From positions 1 to 64,000 of the forward strand of contig JALCCT010000001.1 of assembly GCA_022640915.1 (NCBI GenBank): a stretch of 64,000 bases of DNA. The letters are read 5' to 3'. This document shows, in pieces, positions 7,863 to 16,356 of the stretch. The stretch's first letter is position 1. Each line of letters opens with the position of its first letter. A model generated the notes under the pieces. The model worked only from the letters and a program-made list of their open reading frames with translations, was not told the origin of the DNA and ran no database searches. The position numbers and the translations under genes are program-made. The DNA is from Bifidobacterium sp. GTDB taxonomy: Bacteria; Actinomycetota; Actinomycetes; Actinomycetales; Bifidobacteriaceae.

Positions 7863-10121
7863 ATGACATCAACGAAAATAGCACACTCGGCACGGCATGA
7901 CGCAACGCAGCAACCGCACCAGCAGAAACAGCCGCAACAGGCCAGAGCCAGGAAAAGATCGCGGCAAATCGGCGCGAAATTACCCGCGAACCCCGCTGTT
8001 GCAAAAGCGTCGGCAACCGGATTCCACGCAGCAGGCGCGATAGCCCATGAATCCGCGCCCACTATACCGGTAACCTCGCCAGATCAGTTTGGCCGGGTCG
8101 TGGTCATGGATGTGACGCCGAGCCAAGAGCATGACCTGTTCCCGGTGCGAGTCGAACTTGGCGAAACTTTCCGCGTCACCGCACAGATCTTTATCGAGGG
8201 CCGCAGCGCAATCGGCGCGACCGCCGTGCTGCATAATCCGCATGGCCGCGAGATGCTGCGCATGCCGATGGCCTGCGCCAATCCCGGTCTGGATCGCTGG
8301 ACCGTGACCCTCAAGGCCGGCGATCATAGTACCTGCAAGCCTTGGAACGAAACATGGCCTGCACTGCGCCGACAGCTGGGCGACTGGAACCTGGTCATCG
8401 AAGGTTGGGAAGACCCATATGCTTCGTGGTTACACGACGCGCGCATCAAGATCAGCGTCCACGACGACGTGGAGAACGCGCTCGAATCTGGCGCGGCATT
8501 GTTCACCCGTTGGGAGCACGACCATGACGCCAAACTGTCTGCAGCCGGCCGTCGGACGCTGCGTGCGGCAGCCAAGCGCATTGCCGACCGCAGCTTGAAC
8601 GAGCATGACCGGCTCGCCGCGGCGGACAACGAAACCATCGAAACGCTGCATGCCAAGCACCCGCTGCGCGATGCCATCTCGCCCAGCCGCCCCAAGACGA
8701 TCCGCGTCGAACGCCCGAAATCAAGCTTCACAGCTTGGTATCAGTTCTTCCCCCGCTCCGAAGGCGCGACCCGCGATCCCAAGACCGGCAGTATCACCCC
8801 TGGCACCTTGCGCACCTCACTGTGTGGCCTTGAACGCGCGGCTGCACAGGGCTTTGATGTTGTCTATCTGCCACCCATCTTCCCCATTGGAGTCACCAAC
8901 CGCAAAGGTCGCAACAACAGCCTAGCTGCCGCTCCGACAGACCCCGGCTCCCCCTTCGGCATCGGCTCCGCACTGGGCGGCCACGACACCGTCGATCCGC
9001 AGCTGGGCACCATGAACGACTTCAAGGCGCTATGTACCCGTGCCCATGAGCTGGATCTGGAGATCGCGCTCGATTTCGCGCTGCAATGCTCGCCAGATCA
9101 CCCGTGGGTCAGGGAACACCCCAACTGGTTCCGCCACAAGCCTGACGGCACCATCGCCTTCGCCGAGAATCCGCCGAAGAAATATCAGGACATCTACCCC
9201 ATTGATTTCAACGCGGATATGCCCGGCATCGAGCACGAAGTCGAACGGCTCATGGATCTGTGGATCGAGGCGGGCGTCACCATCTTCCGCGTCGACAACC
9301 CGCACACCAAGCCAGTGCGCTTCTGGCAGGACGTGATTGCTGCCGTCACACGCAAACATCCTGAAGTGCTCTTCCTCGCCGAGGCCTTCACCCGCCCCGG
9401 CATGATGCGCGCGCTGAGCTACATAGGATTCACGCAGTCGCACTGCTACTTCCCCTGGCGCAACGACAAGCGAGATCTGAACGAATATCTGCTCGAAACC
9501 AACAGCGACGAGGCCTGCTATCAGCACAACACTTTCTGGCCCACCACGCCCGATATCCTCACCGATTACATCCGTGACAACGGCATCGCCGGGCACGCGA
9601 TCCGCGCCGTGCTGGCAGCCATGGGATCACCCTCATGGGGGATTTATAACGGCTACGAGCTCATCGAGAACCGCCAACGCCCCGGCTACGAGGAGCAACT
9701 GGACAACGAAAAGTACGAGATCAAAGTGCGCGATTGGAGCCAGGCCGGGAAGTTTGGCATCAGCGAGCTGCTCACCTCGCTCAACCGCATCCGGCGGGCG
9801 CACCCCGCCTGTCGCAGCTACCATGACCTGAGTCTGCTGCCTAACGAGGACGACAACATCGTCTCTTTCATCCGCCACATCCCAGCCGAGTTGACTGGTA
9901 CCAGCAAGCCAGACACGGTGATCGTGGTCGTCAACCTCGACGCGCACAACAGCCATCAGACCACAGTGCACCTCGAACTGGGCGACTACGGTCTGCCGGC
10001 CGACCGCCCGGTCCGGCTGCACGACGAACTGACCGGGCGCGAATTCGATTGGGGCTGGGATAATTTCGTGTCGCTGGCGCCGTGGGCGGATGTCTCGCAT
10101 ATATTCAGCGTTGAGTACTAG
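7863..10121 (+). CDS. glgE: Alpha-1,4-glucan:maltose-1-phosphate maltosyltransferase
   Basis: GlgE elongates alpha-1,4-glucans with maltose-1-phosphate. The protein has about 70 poorly conserved Ala/Gln/Lys-rich residues, then the family N-terminal beta domain beginning GRVVVMDVTPSQEHDLFPVRV. A GH13_3 catalytic barrel and a C-terminal beta domain follow. The barrel shows YLPPIFPIG and DFALQCSPDHPW. The nucleophile is D478 in FRVDNPHTKP and the acid/base is E507 in FLAEAFTRP. The start at 7863 is the first ATG that precedes the conserved region at a reasonable distance; its ribosome binding site is weak and the N-terminus is uncertain. None of its usual partners (treS, mak/pep2, glgB, glgM) is adjacent. 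Confidence 0.9.
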   Translation: MTSTKIAHSARHDATQQPHQQKQPQQARARKRSRQIGAKLPANPAVAKASATGFHAAGAIAHESAPTIPVTSPDQFGRVVVMDVTPSQEHDLFPVRVELGETFRVTAQIFIEGRSAIGATAVLHNPHGREMLRMPMACANPGLDRWTVTLKAGDHSTCKPWNETWPALRRQLGDWNLVIEGWEDPYASWLHDARIKISVHDDVENALESGAALFTRWEHDHDAKLSAAGRRTLRAAAKRIADRSLNEHDRLAAADNETIETLHAKHPLRDAISPSRPKTIRVERPKSSFTAWYQFFPRSEGATRDPKTGSITPGTLRTSLCGLERAAAQGFDVVYLPPIFPIGVTNRKGRNNSLAAAPTDPGSPFGIGSALGGHDTVDPQLGTMNDFKALCTRAHELDLEIALDFALQCSPDHPWVREHPNWFRHKPDGTIAFAENPPKKYQDIYPIDFNADMPGIEHEVERLMDLWIEAGVTIFRVDNPHTKPVRFWQDVIAAVTRKHPEVLFLAEAFTRPGMMRALSYIGFTQSHCYFPWRNDKRDLNEYLLETNSDEACYQHNTFWPTTPDILTDYIRDNGIAGHAIRAVLAAMGSPSWGIYNGYELIENRQRPGYEEQLDNEKYEIKVRDWSQAGKFGISELLTSLNRIRRAHPACRSYHDLSLLPNEDDNIVSFIRHIPAELTGTSKPDTVIVVVNLDAHNSHQTTVHLELGDYGLPADRPVRLHDELTGREFDWGWDNFVSLAPWADVSHIFSVEY

Positions 10122-10274
10122 CTCGTACGCCGATTGCCGCCCTTCGCGTGGTGCGGGTATTCTTGAATCCCGTAAGACGCTGAAGGATACGGCGGGGCGT
10201 AGGGCATGTATACGGCGCCTGCGCTTCGCTCCGAGGCCGATATGACATACGCCAATGCATCGTAAGGAGAAACA

Positions 10275-10766
10275 ATGGCAGAGACATTCAACGTGGTCGT
10301 CGAGATCCCGCGCGGTTCCAAGAACAAGTACGAGGTCGACCATGAGACCGGCCGCGTGTTCCTTGACCGCACGCTGTTCACCGCGATGGGCTACCCGGAC
10401 GACTACGGCTACATCGACGAGACGCTGGGCGAAGACGGCGACCCGCTTGACGCGCTCGTGATGATCCCGAACTCCGTATTCCCCGGCTGCGTGGTAAAGT
10501 GCCGCGCCGTGGGCCTGTATCATATGGTCGACGAAGCTGGCGGCGACGACAAGGTGCTGTGTGTGCCCGCCGACGTGCGATTTGCCGATATCAAGGATAT
10601 CGATGACGTCAACGAGTTTCACAAGGCCGAGATCAAGCATTTCTTCGAGCAGTACAAGGCGCTGGAGCCCGGCAAGGAAGTAGAGCCCGGCGACTACTGG
10701 GCCGGTGTCAACGAGGCCGAGAGGCAAATCAAGGCATCCCGAGAGCGTCTGGCTGAGCGGGCCTGA
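10275..10766 (+). CDS. ppa: Inorganic pyrophosphatase (family I)
   Basis: A soluble 163-residue enzyme that hydrolyses pyrophosphate to two phosphates, pulling biosynthetic reactions forward. It matches the bacterial family I length and pattern: [12 protein letters not shown] near the N-terminus, [19 protein letters not shown] with the metal-binding DGDPLD, and DDKVLCVPA with conserved Asp and Lys. AAGGAGAAACA sits correctly before the ATG. It lies 150 bp downstream of glgE on the same strand and is followed by a strong terminator. Confidence 0.95.
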   Translation: MAETFNVVVEIPRGSKNKYEVDHETGRVFLDRTLFTAMGYPDDYGYIDETLGEDGDPLDALVMIPNSVFPGCVVKCRAVGLYHMVDEAGGDDKVLCVPADVRFADIKDIDDVNEFHKAEIKHFFEQYKALEPGKEVEPGDYWAGVNEAERQIKASRERLAERA

Positions 10767-10848
10767 TTGCGTGGAGCTCCTGAGAGGGGCGCGACGCGTG
10801 ATGATCGTAACGCACACCGTACGTGATCTTCACGCCTTGGTACACAGC

Positions 10849-10874
10849 GAAAGCCGTCCATTCGGACGGCTTTC
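10849..10874 (+). terminator. Terminator hairpin after ppa
   Basis: A perfect 11-bp stem (GAAAGCCGTCC / GGACGGCTTTC) with an ATTC tetraloop lies about 80 bp after the ppa stop; the T-run is short. The following stretch to about 11110 holds no gene I can support. Confidence 0.75.
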
Positions 10875-11113
10875 GTCATATCTGCAGGCCTTATCCAGGA
10901 TGGTCGTGACGTACCTGCATGTCTGCTTTCGCTTCGAGCATCCCTCAGCTTGCAAATCGCCTTCCCACCATCACGAATACCACATTATGATGAGCTCAAT
11001 GCGGGATTCGTAATACCACCCCATTGCACGCCCAAAGGGTTACGCAACATATCCTCCAGTCGCAAGAAAACAGCCGTGGGAGCAGCAAAAACGCACTTCC
11101 CGCAGTATGGTGC

Positions 11114-11119
11114 TATACT
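11114..11119 (+). promoter_or_regulatory. Candidate -10 box TATACT for the mntP leader
   Basis: TATACT lies about 44 bp before the first base of the predicted leader stem, suitable for a transcript that carries the whole structured leader of mntP. The -35 region is weak. Confidence 0.35.
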
Positions 11120-11162
11120 TACGGCTATTAACTAAACGACATGCGAACGGCATTCGTGTTGA

Positions 11163-11270
11163 ATTCAAAGCCGGTGGGAATCCGGCAGTTCTGTGTCGGT
11201 ATCCGAGGCGTAGGCGGCGAAAGCCGTCGAGGCCCATCGGCGGGTAACACCGGCGATGAACCCTTTGAAT
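11163..11270 (+). ncRNA. Structured 5' leader of mntP, candidate metal-sensing riboswitch
   Basis: An 8-bp perfect closing stem (ATTCAAAG at 11163-11170 with CTTTGAAT at 11263-11270) encloses about 92 nt. Inside are a GCCGG/CCGGC hairpin (11169-11186), a CGGC-GAAA-GCCG hairpin with a GNRA loop (about 11215-11226) and a CATCG/CGATG helix (11235-11257). Together they form a compact multi-branched fold. The closing stem ends seven bases before the mntP ATG, where a ribosome binding site would be expected; no AGGAG is visible, so folding could control initiation. I cannot match it to the yybP-ykoY manganese aptamer, whose GGGGAGUAGC-type loop is absent. A short block, GGTGGGAATCCGGC, resembles a cobalamin-riboswitch core, but other B12 boxes are missing. 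Pairing was done by eye. Confidence 0.55.
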
Positions 11271-11277
11271 ACCACAT

Positions 11278-11844
11278 ATGATCATTCAACCATTGCTTAT
11301 TGCTATATCCGTATCGATTGATGCTTTCGCCATTGCCGTCGGCAAGGGTCTCGCATCAGTACGCGTTCGTCTACTTGACGCGCTGAAAATCGCACTGTGG
11401 TTCGGCGGATTCCAGTCCTTGTTCTCATTGCTGGGCTATGTCGCTGTTGCTGCTCTCGCAGCGTATGCCTCAGCTTTCGACCACTGGATCATCTTCGGTT
11501 TGCTCGCCTTGATCGGCGGTAACATGATCCGCGAAATAGCATGCGACGACAAAACCGACAAGCACGAAACACCGCAATTCGGCTGGCGCCATATGATGCC
11601 GCTGGCGATCGCATGCAGCATCGACGCCTTCGCCGTTGGGGTGAGCCTCGCCTTCCTGCAGTTCAACGTGCCTTTCTCCATCAGCGTCATCGGCGTCGTG
11701 ACCGCGGCGTTCGCCGTTGCCGGCCTCTACCTCGGCCGCGTCGTGGGGCAGCGTTGGCAGAAGCCATCGCAGATCGCCGGCGGCATCATGCTGATTCTCA
11801 TCGGCACACACATTCTGCTGCGGCATCTGGGATTTCTTGGCTGA
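11278..11844 (+). CDS. mntP: Manganese efflux pump MntP
   Basis: A 188-residue inner-membrane protein with six hydrophobic segments in two related halves, as in the MntP/YebN family. Each half holds the conserved acidic motif: SIDAFAIAVGKG near residue 15 and SIDAFAVGVSLAFLQ near residue 118. HWIIFGLLALIGGNMI also matches E. coli MntP closely. It exports Mn(II) to prevent toxicity. The start aligns with the family N-terminus although no Shine-Dalgarno is visible; a structured leader ends just upstream. It is a single gene converging with the membrane protein at 11931-12743. Confidence 0.92.
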   Translation: MIIQPLLIAISVSIDAFAIAVGKGLASVRVRLLDALKIALWFGGFQSLFSLLGYVAVAALAAYASAFDHWIIFGLLALIGGNMIREIACDDKTDKHETPQFGWRHMMPLAIACSIDAFAVGVSLAFLQFNVPFSISVIGVVTAAFAVAGLYLGRVVGQRWQKPSQIAGGIMLILIGTHILLRHLGFLG

Positions 11845-11930
11845 TGCATTTACCTCCCGCCTGATCTTGATCGCCTCCGCGAAACGCTATTGTGCCATGG
11901 CGCTGTAGCGCGACGAACGTATCCCAAGAC

Positions 11931-12743
11931 TTATAACACAAGCGCAACGAAAGCGACAAGGAAAGCAATCAAGCCGTACAACAGCGCCGGCAGCAGACCG
12001 AAACCGAGCCACAGAGCACTTGCAGAATCCTGCCTCGGCCTAGCCGCAGCAGTCGCCCATTGCCGCCGCCATTGACGAGACGCGAGCGCTATAGCAGCGA
12101 TCAACGCACCAGCAGCGATCAGCACCGCGATCGCACCCCAAGGCGAAGCAGCCGAAACAAACCATGAACCTTTTGCAGAGCGGGCTTCAGTGGCATCGTG
12201 CATCACGTACAGCACGCGCGCCAACACGACCCACCCGCCGGCCCCAAGCGCTACAACACCGCCCAGCACATACGATGACAGCGAACGCACCATCTGCGTA
12301 CGCGGCTCGCGCAGCATCTGGCGCAGGAATCCCGTGACGACAAGCAACACCAGGAGCACCAGGAGCGCGCTTGACCAGCGGGCGACAACTGCTGTGGCGA
12401 GTGAAGAAACCGCAACACGAACGCCATCCGAACCAGCAGGCACAGGCAGCACGGCGATAATGATCGACACGACACCGGCTGCCAACGCTGCAATCCGCGC
12501 GATTGCGTCCGCCCGCAGCGGCCAGAGCGCCACGAACGTCAGCACAGACAACGCAGCAAACACTGCGACGACGATCACCGGCAAGCCCCACGCCGCACAC
12601 GCAGCACAACATGCCACAAGCACAAACGTCACACCCAGCTGCACGGCAAGCATCGCCGCTGACGAAGGCTGGGCCGAAGGCCGGTCTTCTGATTGCGACG
12701 CTGCATCGACCTGCGCCTGGCTGGATTCGGCATCGAAGGCCAT
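11931..12743 (-). CDS. Polytopic membrane protein of unknown function
   Basis: I do not recognise the family. The 270-residue protein has a polar Ser/Gln/Asp-rich head (about 30 residues) followed by roughly seven hydrophobic helices, with almost no soluble domain. AGAGAGGAC upstream supports the ATG at 12743. The gene is divergent from the response regulator at 12919, which suggests shared promoter space. The longer reading frame to 13367 runs antisense through the regulator and is not coding. Confidence 0.7.
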   Translation of the reverse strand: MAFDAESSQAQVDAASQSEDRPSAQPSSAAMLAVQLGVTFVLVACCAACAAWGLPVIVVAVFAALSVLTFVALWPLRADAIARIAALAAGVVSIIIAVLPVPAGSDGVRVAVSSLATAVVARWSSALLVLLVLLVVTGFLRQMLREPRTQMVRSLSSYVLGGVVALGAGGWVVLARVLYVMHDATEARSAKGSWFVSAASPWGAIAVLIAAGALIAAIALASRQWRRQWATAAARPRQDSASALWLGFGLLPALLYGLIAFLVAFVALVL

Positions 12744-12918
12744 ACGACCAGTCCTCTCTTCTATGAAACGCCATGCGAAACGATATGGCCCTAAATGTAG
12801 CCGCACGTGTCCACAACCTGCGGATACAATACAGCAACCGCACATAGCACGGTTGTCGCAAGTAGTGCCTTCGGCTGTACACTGTACCCAGAGAACACTG
12901 CAGGAAGAGGGAAGTTGT

Positions 12919-13839
12919 ATGACCGATCTTACGCTGATGACGTCCGCCAGCGACCCGGCTTCAGTGCTGCCCTCCCTTGCCTTGCTTTCCCACCGTGTGC
13001 GTGTGCTGCCGATGGATGCGGCAAGCCTGGTGAAGATGCCTGAGAACACGATTCTATTTCTGGACGCCCGCGATGACCTCGCCAATGCGAGAACCTTATG
13101 TCGTCTCGTCCAGGCTACCGGTTTGAGTACGCCTATCGTTCTGGTGCTGACGGAGGGCGGCTTCACTGTTGTCAATTCCCAGTGGGGCGTCGCCGACGTG
13201 GTCGTGGACAGTGCTTCGCCTGCCGAGGTCGAAGGACGACTGCGTCTGGTCTCCGAGTACGGCGGACAAGTCGTCACGCGTTCCTTCGGCGGCGGCAATA
13301 CAGGCGTCCAGGTAGAGGATGGCCAGATCCGCAGCGGCGATCTCATGGTGGATACGAATGGATACACCGCGAGTCTGCGTGGTAATCCGATCGATCTGGC
13401 CTATAAGGAATTCGAGTTGCTCAAATATCTCGTGCAGCACCCTAACCGGGTGTTCACCCGCGCCCAGCTGCTCCAGGAAGTATGGGGATACGACTACTAC
13501 GGCGGCACAAGAACTGTCGACGTGCATATTCGCCGGCTGCGCGCCAAGCTCGGCGGCGAATACGAGCACTTGATCGGCACTGTGCGCAACGTCGGCTACC
13601 GCTTCGATCCGCCAGAAGGGGACAAGTCGGCAGTGATCGAAGCTGTGGAGGCAGCGCAGGCGGCGATGTCTGGAGCACCGGACAAGACCCTCCAAACCGC
13701 GCATGATCATCCCGATCAAGCTCATCACGAAGGCAGCAAAAAGGCTGATAAGGCCGGCACGCAGGGCCACACTGCTTCAGCTGAGCCACGCGCGGCCTCC
13801 GGTACATCACTCGACGCGCCGTCCGACTCCGTGCGGTGA
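12919..13839 (+). CDS. Orphan OmpR/GlnR-type winged-helix response regulator
   Basis: 306 residues. The first ~120 resemble a degenerate receiver domain (ILFLDARDD, then VVVDSASPAEVEGRLRLV). The usual acidic pocket and an aligned switch Thr/Lys are not convincing, as in actinobacterial GlnR-like orphan regulators that need no phosphorylation. A full OmpR-type winged helix follows at about 155-235: YKEFELLKYLVQHPNRVFTR, then RTVDVHIRRLRAKLG and the wing VGYRF. A disordered Ala/His/Ser tail of about 70 residues ends the protein. No histidine kinase gene is adjacent. GAAGAGGGAAG supports the start. By family analogy it may control nitrogen or stress genes, but the targets are unknown. Confidence 0.82.
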   Translation: MTDLTLMTSASDPASVLPSLALLSHRVRVLPMDAASLVKMPENTILFLDARDDLANARTLCRLVQATGLSTPIVLVLTEGGFTVVNSQWGVADVVVDSASPAEVEGRLRLVSEYGGQVVTRSFGGGNTGVQVEDGQIRSGDLMVDTNGYTASLRGNPIDLAYKEFELLKYLVQHPNRVFTRAQLLQEVWGYDYYGGTRTVDVHIRRLRAKLGGEYEHLIGTVRNVGYRFDPPEGDKSAVIEAVEAAQAAMSGAPDKTLQTAHDHPDQAHHEGSKKADKAGTQGHTASAEPRAASGTSLDAPSDSVR

Positions 13840-13850
13840 TCGCAGGCACC

Positions 13851-14513
13851 ATGCCACGAGAATCGAAGGGCTCCCGACTCGCCCGTATGCGTGAAGAATA
13901 CGCGCTGTTGTGCGAGGAAATCCCCGAGCCGCACTGCGCTTTGGACTTTTCCACGCCGCTGCAACTGCTCATCGCGACGGTGCTGAGCGCCCAAACCACC
14001 GACAAACGAGTCAACACCGTCACCCCGACGCTATTTCGCCGCTACCCGAACGCCACTGATCTGGCTGCGGCGGACCCTGAGCAGGTTGAGGACATCATCC
14101 ATCCCTTGGGCTTCTATCATTCGAAATCCGCGCATATCATCGCGCTGGCCAGCCAACTGCAGCAACGCTTCGGCGGCGAGGTCCCAGCCACGATGGACGA
14201 GCTGGTGACCTTGCCCGGAGTGGGCAGGAAAACCGCGAACGTAGTGTTGGGAAACGCCTTCGGCGTGCCCGGATTCCCCGTCGACACGCATGTGATGCGT
14301 GTAACCGGCCGGCTGCGTTGGCGCTCGGACTGGCACTCCACGCATCCTGACCCCGTGCGCATTGAGCGTGAGATCACCGCATGCTTCCCGCCTGAAGAGT
14401 GGACGAATCTTTCTCACAGGCTGATATTACATGGACGCGCCATATGCCATGCCCGCACGCCTGATTGCGCACATTGCCCACTGAATATGACGTGCCCCAG
14501 TGCCCAGCTATGA
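13851..14513 (+). CDS. nth: Endonuclease III (DNA glycosylase/AP lyase)
   Basis: Base-excision repair enzyme removing oxidised pyrimidines. It has the helix-hairpin-helix LPGVGRKTANVVL with the catalytic Lys, and the catalytic Asp in VDTHVMRV. The C-terminal [4Fe-4S] ligands follow the canonical C-x6-C-x2-C-x5-C spacing (CHARTPDCAHCPLNMTC). About 220 residues, normal length. A GTG at 13836 overlaps the upstream stop (GTGA) and is an alternative start; the ATG at 13851 is preferred because it is the first ATG. Either way it is transcribed with the regulator gene. Confidence 0.93.
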   Translation: MPRESKGSRLARMREEYALLCEEIPEPHCALDFSTPLQLLIATVLSAQTTDKRVNTVTPTLFRRYPNATDLAAADPEQVEDIIHPLGFYHSKSAHIIALASQLQQRFGGEVPATMDELVTLPGVGRKTANVVLGNAFGVPGFPVDTHVMRVTGRLRWRSDWHSTHPDPVRIEREITACFPPEEWTNLSHRLILHGRAICHARTPDCAHCPLNMTCPSAQL

Positions 14514-14744
14514 CTGTGGCCGCAGGCGTGGGCACCGCCGATGCAGTCACCGACGCTGGTATAGGTACGCAATTATGATCGGAACTACGCAATCGTACAG
14601 ATTACGCGGCTAAGGGCGGCGCATCGGTCAGTCGACAGACAGACCAGCAGCCTCGCAGTTGAAGACGAGCAGACGCCCTACCGGGCCGAACGCCATACAA
14701 TCCGAGAACGCAAACCACACGGGCAGGAAGACGAAAGACAGCGC

Positions 14745-16301
14745 ATGACACAGCACAAGACGCATGATGCAGCTAGGCGATGGAGCATCTTTGCAGCCGT
14801 CGCCACAGCCCTGTTCGCAGCCATATGGCTCGGCTGGTCGCAGCTGTCCCATCAGGACATCTTGCCTGGCATCGGCCCGCTACAGACGAATACCACAGTC
14901 GCGGTTGGGCTCCGGCAGGCGCCGGGCTCATTGGACATCCGCACGCAAGAAGGGCATGCGATCGATCAGGCACTGCTGGGCAATGTCTACGAGACCCTCA
15001 TCCAACGTGACCAGAGCAACAATCTGAAGCCAGGACTGGCCAGAAGCTGGAAAGTCTCCAAGGATGCGCTGACCTACACATTCACATTGCATTCCGCTCT
15101 GCGTTTCTCCAATGGCCATGATCTCGATGCCTCCGACGTCGTATGGTCGCTGCAGCAATCGATCAGAAAACACTATGTCGGCTGGCAAAGCCTCGGCTCC
15201 CTCAGCTCGGTCAGGAACCCTGATTCCTCAACGGTGGTGATCATCCTGTCCAAACCTAATCCGGCGCTGCTACGCGCGTTGGCATGGCGCCCCGGCATCG
15301 TCTATGATTCGCAAGCCCCCATCGATTATGCAAACCAGGCCATAGGCTCAGGCCCGTTCATTGTTTCCGGATACGACGCCGGCCGGTCCATCACACTCAG
15401 GCGCAACGACTCCTACTGGTCCGATCCTGCCGCCTCCTCGCAGGTGACACTGCGCTATTACGCCGACGATGCATCGCTCGCCCGGGCGCTGCGCGACTCC
15501 AGCGTCAGCATGGCAATACCGACCGGCCCCAAGATAGAGGAGCTCGTGGCCGAGGATCCTGTGCTCAAGGTCGTCGATGGCATGAGCACGCAGAAGGTGC
15601 TACTCGCATACAAAGGCAGCACCGACTCGATCTTCTCCGACCTGCATGTGCGCCAGGCGACGCGCTATATGCTAGATACAACCGCTCTCATGCGCACGCA
15701 GGGCGATGCAGCGCAACAGCTGGGTGGCCCGATCAGCCCACTGGAACCCGGCTACGAGGATCTGACCGGGCTGTTTCCCCACGACGAGGCCAAGGCGCGG
15801 TCGATGTTCGCATATTTCGGTCCGCGATATCTCGGCGAAGTTCCATTCACGTTCCTTGTGCCGCAGCGAGATCAGGCGCTGGGTGAGGCGATATCCCAAG
15901 AGCTCCACGACAAGATCAACTTCACCGTGCATATGCAGGTGGTCGACGACGCGACGCTCCAGGCACGCATGGCCAAGGGCGACTATACCGTGGCCCTGCT
16001 CACCATGGACGGCACTGCTATAGACGGCACTGATGACGCAGAATATTTTGCTGATACGAAATCGCCTCTTCGTTATGAGAACGGTGCGGCGCAGCAGCAA
16101 TACGCCAAGGCGATGGCGGCAACCAACGACGACGACTATCGCGAGGGGATGAAGGCCTACGCAAGAATAGTGAGCCAAGACGCCGCCAGCGACTGGCTGT
16201 ACACGCGCAAAAGCCGCGTGATCGTCAAAACCAAGCTTGCAGGCTACCCCAGAAACATGGTCGATCAGCTGTTGCCGCTGAAAGATCTGCTGCCCCGGTA
16301 A
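14745..16301 (+). CDS. Oligopeptide-type ABC substrate-binding protein (SBP_bac_5), membrane-anchored
   Basis: A 518-residue family 5 solute-binding protein, extracytoplasmic. It shows NVYETLIQRD, LARSWKVSKDALTYTFTL with LRFSNGHDLDASDVVWSLQQS (the family signature) and GSGPFIVSGYDAGRSITL. The N-terminus has a single hydrophobic helix (about 13-31) without a lipobox cysteine, so it is probably held by an uncleaved anchor rather than as a lipoprotein. No permease or ATPase genes are next to it. It lies 230 bp after nth and 55 bp before valS. GGAAGACGAAAG precedes the ATG. The ligand is unknown. Confidence 0.85.
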   Translation: MTQHKTHDAARRWSIFAAVATALFAAIWLGWSQLSHQDILPGIGPLQTNTTVAVGLRQAPGSLDIRTQEGHAIDQALLGNVYETLIQRDQSNNLKPGLARSWKVSKDALTYTFTLHSALRFSNGHDLDASDVVWSLQQSIRKHYVGWQSLGSLSSVRNPDSSTVVIILSKPNPALLRALAWRPGIVYDSQAPIDYANQAIGSGPFIVSGYDAGRSITLRRNDSYWSDPAASSQVTLRYYADDASLARALRDSSVSMAIPTGPKIEELVAEDPVLKVVDGMSTQKVLLAYKGSTDSIFSDLHVRQATRYMLDTTALMRTQGDAAQQLGGPISPLEPGYEDLTGLFPHDEAKARSMFAYFGPRYLGEVPFTFLVPQRDQALGEAISQELHDKINFTVHMQVVDDATLQARMAKGDYTVALLTMDGTAIDGTDDAEYFADTKSPLRYENGAAQQQYAKAMAATNDDDYREGMKAYARIVSQDAASDWLYTRKSRVIVKTKLAGYPRNMVDQLLPLKDLLPR

Positions 16302-16356
16302 CAGGTTCAGCTGCGCCACCGTTCTATGTCACCGTTGCTTTCTAGACTTGGGCTTC

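Noticed and set aside
7528..8016. Reverse ORF with hydrophobic segments near the glgE start
   Set aside because: Overlaps the glgE start region, has no ribosome binding site or family match, and its composition mirrors the Ala/Gln-rich opposite strand.
9633..10817. 394-residue reverse ORF
   Set aside because: Antisense to glgE and ppa, both with clear catalytic motifs; a codon-bias shadow.
11163..11270. Cobalamin riboswitch upstream of mntP
   Set aside because: Only the GGTGGGAATCC-like block fits; the GCCACTG box and the rest of the B12 core are absent and the gene is not B12-linked.
11163..11270. Standard yybP-ykoY manganese aptamer
   Set aside because: The conserved GGGGAGUAG loop and its partner loop were not found, so the class name was not used.
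12190..12918. Long N-terminal extension of the response regulator
   Set aside because: It is antisense to the membrane protein gene, and GAAGAGGGAAG marks the start at 12919.
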